Of a stretch of DNA of 64,000 nt, positions 58,273 to 64,000 are shown piece by piece. Made by a program: the position numbers and the translations under genes. The stretch comes from Megaustenia siamemsis. Lineage: Eukaryota; Mollusca; Gastropoda; Stylommatophora; Ariophantidae. The stretch spans positions 59,601,065 through 59,665,064 of the forward strand of contig JAVIAB010000073.1 in the NCBI GenBank assembly GCA_032433765.1, written 5' to 3'. Within the stretch, counting starts at the first letter, position 1; each line of letters starts with the position of its first letter. The notes under the pieces were generated by a model. The model was not told the origin of the DNA and did not search any database. It was given only the letters and a program-made list of their open reading frames with translations.

Positions 58273-58470
58273 TCTCATCTCAGTTTTTCTTATGACAAAA
58301 TGACGAACAAGTTTGTACACTGAGAGTTTCTGTAACCCACTGGTTATACAATTGTCCGATACGTTTTTTTTCAATCTCATCTCAGTTTTTCTTATGACAA
58401 AATGACGAACAAGTTTGTATACTGAGAGTGTCTGTAACCCACTGGTTATACAATTGTCCGATACGTCTTT
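58273..58470. repeat. 102-bp direct tandem duplication
   Basis: tctcatctcagtttttctta begins at 58273 and again at 58375. The two copies (through tccgatacgt) differ at only a few positions, so the duplication is fairly recent. Confidence 0.93.
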
Positions 58471-58756
58471 TCAATCGCACCCAGCTTGACTTCCGATTCT
58501 CGAAGTCTCATAGTAGCTCTCCATCAATCACAGGGCTAACATCAATATACAATCATAGAAAGATTTCAAGATACTATCTCTGGTGCTATGGAGTTCGTGC
58601 ACATTAATCTTTGTGATATATTCTTGTGTAATTAGCACTGGATCAGAAAACTATTGAACAGTTTTGGATTGTAGTGATGCTGACTTTAAATACAACAGCA
58701 GGTTTACACGAGATTTCACTGTTTCCGTGTCAAGTTTCATGAAAAGTTATCTTTGA

Positions 58757-59545
58757 ATCATCATCATCATCATCATCATCATCGAGTGCCTTCTCCGCAA
58801 CGAAGGTTGGCTACCATGGATCGCCATTCTACTCTGTTTCTTGCTTTGATGATGCAGGCTGTCATAGATTGACTTGTCCATCTTTTGATGTTACTCGTCC
58901 ATGTTAGTCTTGGTCTGCCTCTGCCTCTTTTACCTTGTATTTTCCCTTCCAATATTACTTTTAGTAGGATGTTGTGTCTTTTAACATGCCCAAAAATTTC
59001 ATTTGTCTTGTCTTAATTGTATTTAGTAGTTCTTTTTTTATTTTCAGTTGTTTTAAAACTTTATCGTTTGCTTTCTTTTGTTTCCATCCAATTCTACCTA
59101 TTCTTCTATAAATCCACATTTCAAAGGCTTCAATTTTCTGTTCTGTTTTCTTGTCTAATGCCCATGTTTCTGCACCATACAGGAATATTGAGAAGATGTA
59201 ACATTTTGCCATTCTTAGTTTCAGCCCTGTTGATATTTGTTTTGTTGTTAGTATATTTTTCATGGCATTAAAATTACATTTTGCTATACCTATTCTTGTG
59301 TTTATTTCAATTTTGCTTTTTCCATCATTGGTTATAGTATGTCCCAGGTAGTTGTAACTCTGGACTGTCTCCAGATGTATTCCCTCAACTGTAATATTTA
59401 ATTGTAGGTCTTGAGAATTTTCTTTGTTTATGATCATAGTTTTAGTCTTTTTGATATTCATTTCTAGTCCATATTTTTTGCTTGTTATGTTTATCACATT
59501 AAGCAATTGTTGTAGGTCTTTAGGATTTTCTGCTAGTAGAATCTC
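58757..59545 (-). mobile_element. LINE family C, longest copy
   Basis: The minus strand is open for about 180 codons: SKKYGLEMNIKKTKTMIINK, VQSYNYLGHTI, AKCYIFSIFLYGAETWALDK, EAFEMWIYRRIGRIGWKQKK and LLNTIKTRQMKFLG. A frameshift follows, then the tail with cgagtgccttctccgcaacg and an ATC run at 58757-58783. This is the RT palm end and thumb. The YADD-containing part and endonuclease are absent. Confidence 0.92.
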
Positions 59546-59935
59546 TTATCTTTGAAGCAAGCATGTTAACTGCTGAGAACTACATAGCGAGCAGGTTAGC
59601 AAATCTCACACAATTCCCTGAAGATCTCTAGACCACCACCTTTCCCTGTGCTCGTGGTGAACCCACTCGTTCTGGGTCCCATGTGGATCGTTGAGAGCCT
59701 TATACCATTACCTCATTCTTGAGAGTGGCTCTCAGAAACCTAACGCGGAACGGTTTAGCCTCTATTCTCGGCTGAGGTAGAAATGATCATTATCGTTGAT
59801 ATTATCGTTGACAACCATAACACTATCTGATAGTCCACGAGAGCTTGAGAGATATGACAAAATGTGATTTATTCGAATTATGACAGGGGATGTTAGAGTT
59901 TCAGTAATGATTTTGTTCGAAATAAAAAGCACTGC
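59546..59935. other. unannotated sequence
   Basis: No feature was recognised apart from TA-rich text leading into the SINE at its right end. Confidence 0.5.
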
Positions 59936-59965
59936 CTGTATATATATGTAAGTATATATATATAT

Positions 59966-60222
59966 AGTAAAGTAAAGCGCCCCCGTCATGTCAAGTGGCG
60001 TATAGGGAATATGGTGTTAGTGACCATAAATTTTACAGACCTTCAGCACATGATTTTGGGGTAATATGGTCGGTATTACGCCAGTGCCGCTTTACTTTCC
60101 AAGAAAAAAAATCCGATACCCATTTAAGGCTGGGTGAACCCGGAAGCCATCGGTTGGGATCGAACCCTACCTCTTGTCCTTTGTAGTCCAGTTCACATAA
60201 CCACTGAGCTATCGCGGCTCCC
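59966..60222 (-). mobile_element. SINE family F, full-length with intact A and B boxes
   Basis: The minus strand begins gggagccgcgatagctcagt. The A box TAGCTCAGTGG lies at 60201-60211 and the B box GGTTCGATCCC at 60156-60166; both match the Pol III consensus. The family body follows, ending in the ctttactttact tail next to a TA run. It is the best Pol III promoter among the SINE copies and so the likeliest to be transcribed. Confidence 0.95.
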
Positions 60223-60243
60223 TTACATACATATATATGCATG

Positions 60244-60950
60244 AATAAAGGACTCATCCTTAATAGCAAAAAGACAGAAATAATGGTAACAACAAAGAAA
60301 AAGACATCATCTCAGTGCAAAATAAAGACAAGTGGAACACTATTAAAACAGATAAATGAATTTAAATATTTGGGAACTTTGTTAACCTCAGATGGAAGAT
60401 GTACAAAAAAGGTGAGATGCAGAATGGCTCAAGCAAAAGCAGCTTTCCAAAAAATGAGGAAGATATTATGTAATCCATTTTTGACAATAGAAACAAGAAA
60501 AAGAGTTCTTAAATGTTATGTAGAGCCAGTCTTAACATATGGATGTGAATCAAGGACAATAGGACAACAGACAAAAAAATCACTGGAGTCTGTAGAAACG
60601 TGGTTTTACAGAAGAATGTTGAGAATACCATGGACAGTTAAGAAGAGTAATGAAAATGTTCTGAAAGAGGTCAAAACAAAAAGAGAGCTAATTTCCAATA
60701 TTAGGAAGAAGCAATCATATTTTTTTTGGGGCCATGTAATGAGAAGAGAACAACTGGAATATATTGTAACAACTGGAAAAATTGAGGGACAGAGAGATAG
60801 GGGGAAGCAAAGAGAAAAGATACCAGACAGCTTGAGAGAATGGCTTGGCAGAAGGTCAACAACAGAAATAATAAATAATTGTCGAAATCGAAAGTTGTGG
60901 AAAGATATGATCATCTACGCCAGCAGGCCCTGTACTTGATGATGATGATG
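60244..60950 (+). mobile_element. LINE family B copy with intact C-terminal frame and 11-bp target duplication
   Basis: Open from 60241 to a stop at 60937-60939: LILNSKKTEIMVTTKKKTSS, EFKYLGTLLTSDGRCTKKVR, KRVLKCYVEPVLTYGCESRT, MLRIPWTVKKSNENVLKEVK, WGHVMRREQLEYIVTTGKIE. It starts just after the position of the YADD motif and so lacks the RT catalytic core. The tail is (GATGAT)n. The direct repeat atatatgcatg at 60233-60243 and 60951-60961 marks the insertion. An unbroken frame and exact duplication make it the youngest B copy here. Confidence 0.95.
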
Positions 60951-60964
60951 ATATATGCATGTAT

Positions 60965-61400
60965 ACATAAATTAAAATACGCATGTTACTGCTAATGTAA
61001 CTGTTATTTTATCACAAGTTAACAATAACTTCAAATCCAAATAGCAATAAATACGAGATTTCAGCCTGTGTGTTTCACATCACTTTATCAAGCCTGACTT
61101 CAGCTTTGGCTCAGTCTTATCAGCTCAAAACTGGAATCCTATACAGTCTTTCAAATTAATTGAATGAGAAGCAGCCGAGAACCCGTCCTGTATAACTGGC
61201 ATGTCCTAGAAGCCAAAATAGTATTTGATAGAGTCACTCACCTACGGAAAAATGGAGGTCATACATTTGTCAGAAACTGTTCGGAAGTGGAATACATGAA
61301 GACACTAACCAGGCAACCAGTGGCTAAAAGTATGTTATCGAGGATGAGTTGTTATTGGTTATTAAAGAATCTCTTGATGGGATATTTGGTGCAATCATAG
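60965..61400. other. unannotated sequence
   Basis: No exon or element end was recognised. The + frame 61164-61400 has no domain I can name. Confidence 0.5.
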
Positions 61401-61401
61401 G

Positions 61402-61665
61402 AGCTTTCTTCTTCTTCTTGAAACCATAACCCTGGGACTTGTTGGGACACCTCAACAGACTTCGTCAATCTTCTCCATTTGTCTCTAATATCACATTATT
61501 TTTTGGGACTGATTCACTCTTGGACGTTATCTTCCCACATCTTTTTCTCTGCCGACCACTCATTCTCGGTCCTTTCGCAGTTTCTGGCAGAAAGGTCTTT
61601 GCCAGGACAGCCTATCGAGATACATGGCCAAACTATTTTATTTTGCGTTTTTTATCACAACAGTA
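61402..61665 (-). mobile_element. LINE family K 3' remnant
   Basis: Minus-strand frames give SGRQRKRCGKITSKSES, NGEDWRSLLRCPNKSQGYGF and a lysine run from a (GAA)n tail at 61405-61420. This resembles the C-terminal 'GRQRKRWEDNI...W..L' block of a different LINE group. It is frameshifted. Confidence 0.65.
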
Positions 61666-61867
61666 AAAAAAAACAAAACAAGTATGTGTCCTGATTACAT
61701 GTTGTATCCTGCGAACTTTGATACGATCCAAGTCAGAGATATTTCAGTTTCATTGAAATGAGAATAGCCAGTTGCTTATGAACACTTGTATACACTTGGA
61801 AGTGTAGAATAAAAAAATGAATTCAATATATATTTTGAACAAAAAAAATATATTATACACTACAAAG

Positions 61868-62086
61868 GACAAGAGGTAGGGTTCGATCCTCAACCGACGG
61901 CTTCCAGGTTCACCCAACCTTTAATGGGCACCGGATTTTTTTTCTGGGAAAGTAAAGCGGCACAGGCGTAATACCGACCACATTACCCCAAAAATCATGT
62001 GCTGAAGGTCTGTAAAATTTATGATCACTAACACCATATTCCCTATACGCCACTTGGCGTAACGGTGGCACTTTACTTTTTTTTAC
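61868..62086 (+). mobile_element. SINE family F, 5'-truncated
   Basis: Starts at the same 'acaaaggacaagaggtaggg' point as other truncated copies. The B box (ggttcgatcctc) has an extra base. The body and ctttacttttttttac tail are intact. Confidence 0.92.
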
Positions 62087-62087
62087 T

Positions 62088-62250
62088 ATCCTGTTCATGG
62101 GATCAGTTTCATTGCAGTTGGGCATCCCTAAATCTTCTCCACCGCCCGTCCCAGCATTTCTCTGCATATAGACTGATTGTTGCTGCAAAGTGTTGTTCGT
62201 ACATTCATATGATTTTGCCACAAAGACCTTTCCACTAGTCTCTCAATAAC
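62088..62250 (-). mobile_element. mariner fragment
   Basis: actatcctgttcatgggatc, agtttcattgcagttgggca, ttctccaccgcccgtcccag and tagactgattgttgctgcaa match 13842-13940 of the mariner relic in the same orientation. It is joined directly to the SINE F tail, so the SINE probably inserted into a mariner copy. Confidence 0.8.
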
Positions 62251-62397
62251 TACATCATTGTCCCACCCAACCCCTCCCTCTTCTCGCAAGGAATGAAGAA
62301 CACACTTGGCGATGTTACCTGTAGTATCTTAATTATATGACAAAGTAATTTGTTATTTCTTGCTGCTCTTGTGTACTCCAGGAATACATAAAGTATT

Positions 62398-62835
62398 ATC
62401 TGGTATAATTGTACTGGTGCAGAAACATGGACATTAGACAAGAAAACAGAACAGAGAATTGAAGCCTTTGAAATGTGAATATGTAGAAGATTAGGTAGAA
62501 TTGCATGTAAGGAAAAGAAAACAAACGATGAAGTCTTAAAACAACCAAAAATGAAAAGAGAACTACTAAACACAATTCAAACAAGACAAATGGGATTTTT
62601 GGGTCATGTTAAAAGACACTACAGCCTACTAAAAGTAATTTTGGATAGGAAAATACAAGATAAAAGAGACAGAGGCAGACCAAGACTAACATGGACAGGT
62701 AAAAGCAAAAGATGGACAGATCATCCTATGACAACCTGCACCATCAAAGCAAGAGACAGAGCAGAATGGCGCTTCGTGGTAGCCAACCTTCCTTGCGGAG
62801 ATAGCACTCGATGATGATGATGATGATGATGATGA
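62398..62835 (+). mobile_element. LINE family C 3' fragment
   Basis: Reads RELLNTIQTRQMGFLGHVKR, RKIQDKRDRGRPRLTWTGKS, KARDRAEWRFVVANLPCGDS, then a stop and (GATGAT)n tail at 62809-62836. It is close to 10915-11334. A stop (tga) lies at about 62476. Confidence 0.92.
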
Positions 62836-62901
62836 CGAATTGTACTCGGACATCAATTGATAGTCTTTAACCACAATTTTCTTAAATGATTATTTTCATA
62901 C

Positions 62902-63060
62902 ATTGAGTGCCGTCTCCGCAACGAAGGTTGGCTACCATGGAGCGACATTCTGCTCTGTATGTTGCTTTAAAGATGTAGGTTGTCATAGGCTGACCTGTCC
63001 ATCTTTTTATGTTACTCGTCCGTGTTAGTCTTGGTCTGCCTTTATTACCTTGTATTAAAT
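62902..63060 (-). mobile_element. LINE family C 3'-tail fragment, antisense
   Basis: ttgagtgccgtctccgcaac, gaaggttggctaccatggag and tgttactcgtccgtgttagt are the reverse complement of the end of the + copy at 62690-62815. The two form an inverted pair about 70 bp apart. Confidence 0.9.
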
Positions 63061-63064
63061 CATG

Positions 63065-63440
63065 ATTTAACCTTCTATAATTTGTGTGTTTAAATATCCT
63101 ATTTCATTCCGAGCACTCAAAGTGGCTACATATTTGACATCATATACAGCAGCTACTGAGACCTAAACATGTTCACAGAGAAGGTATGAGTAAAGATATG
63201 AGCTTAAGGCATCAGCTGGTCGTACTGATATTGTGATTGCGCTGTACAGCTGCTTTCTAATTTTATGTTAACTCAAGCATCAAACAGGATTAATGTTTAA
63301 GCTATGAAAAAGCTGTCGCAGACAAAAACACACATACACTGTAAATGCCCGGATCTCGAAATGAGAAACAGATTCTTGCAGTATCAGCAAATCGAAGTGA
63401 TTTTACACGATCCAGGTCAGTCAAGGACCTTGAACGCGAA
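63065..63440. other. unannotated sequence
   Basis: No exon or element was recognised. Confidence 0.5.
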
Positions 63441-63445
63441 CATTC

Positions 63446-63760
63446 TCTTCTGGTACATCTCTTGAGGTAATTATCTTCTGGTACATCTCTTGAGGTAATT
63501 ATCTTGTGGTACCTATCTTGAGGTAATTCTCTTGCGGTACATTTCTTGAGGTATTTCTCCTGTGGTACATCTCTTGAGGTAATTCTCTTGTGGTACATTT
63601 CTTGAGGTAATTCTCTAGTGGTCCATTTATTGAGGTAATTCTCTTGTGGTACATCTCTTGAGGTAATTCTCTTGCGGTACATTTCTGGAAGTAATTTTCT
63701 TGTGGTACTATCTTGAGGTAATTCTCTTGTGGTACATCTCTTGAGGTAATTCTCTTGCGG
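63446..63760. repeat. 28-bp minisatellite, about 11 copies
   Basis: The unit is ttgtggtacatctcttgagg, taattctc. Variants have ttgcgg and catttctt. The unit is not a multiple of three, but the minus strand stays open across it. It has the same length as the array at 1-2127 but a different sequence. Confidence 0.95.
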
Positions 63761-63849
63761 TAGTATGATTTTGGGGAGAATTGATTCTGCCATCTAGTTC
63801 CGTACGGCCCTCGCGCATCACTTCTTCACTTATCTCTGTTCAAAGTTTC

Positions 63850-64000
63850 TCTGATGATGTTTGTTTGTCTCCTGCTCACTGTGCTGAGCAATGGTAGGTT
63901 GATAAAGGCAATCAATCGCTGACTTTTCCAGTAAGGACAATGAGGAACAGTTGATAAAAACCCTACTCCACAAAATGGCTTTGGGAAACGGACTAACCAC
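63850..64000. repeat. possible family E fragment at right edge
   Basis: The last about 45 bp (aaaccctactccacaaaatg, ctttgggaaacggactaacc) resemble 12950-12985 and 22150-22195. It is cut by the window edge. Confidence 0.35.

Noticed and set aside
63302..63793. Minus-strand 163-codon frame with RELPQE repeats as a coiled-coil gene
   Set aside because: The unit is 28 bp, so successive copies are read in different phases. The protein repeat is an accident of three mutually open frames.

Overview
This window looks like a piece of a repeat-rich animal nuclear genome, not a prokaryotic or viral sequence. The evidence is one interrupted gene with GT-AG introns, tRNA-derived SINEs with Pol III A and B boxes, many 5'-truncated non-LTR retrotransposons (LINEs), a decayed mariner transposase, and about 18-20 kb of tandem repeats. 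The mix of LINE tails and SINE types makes me think of a mollusc, probably a gastropod. That assignment is an inference and rests on no single diagnostic gene.

The only host gene I can support is the 3' end of DNA ligase 1 (LIG1) on the + strand. Three phase-0 coding exons (2315-2512, 5560-5652, 9177-9260) encode about the last 124 residues: the C-terminal part of the OB-fold, including ligase motif VI, and the conserved tail. The stop codon is at 9258-9260. The earlier exons lie left of the window, so the 28-bp minisatellite at 1-2127 sits in, or spans, a LIG1 intron. No other host exon was recognised.

Layout: 1-2127 is the 28-bp array. 2128-9520 is the LIG1 3' end, with LINE and SINE fragments in its introns. 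9.5-36.8 kb is a mosaic of LINE remnants (families called A, B, C, D, I, J and L here for convenience), tRNA-derived SINEs (family F and others), a mariner relic, a palindromic MITE-like element, and minisatellites. 36.8-44.9 kb is dominated by a roughly 200-copy 39-bp satellite. 45-47.2 kb holds three SINE copies and a LINE. 47.2-48.9 kb is a very uniform 60-bp array. 49.6-51.5 kb is a 9-bp minisatellite split by a LINE. 52.0-54.1 kb is a pentanucleotide array. 54-64 kb returns to a LINE/SINE mosaic ending in a 28-bp minisatellite.

The mobile elements are parts of one ecology. Autonomous-type LINEs supply reverse transcriptase, and tRNA-headed SINEs were copied in trans: two SINE copies have clear target-site duplications of 14 and 15 bp. 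Several LINEs landed inside tandem arrays, and two minisatellites appear to have grown out of LINE coding sequence. Nearly all long open frames are artefacts of tandem arrays whose unit length is a multiple of three, or of reading LINE remnants on the wrong strand. I found no convincing new enzyme system. The most informative features are the LIG1 exons, the target-site-duplicated nested insertions, the higher-order structure of the 39-bp satellite, and the LINE-derived minisatellites.
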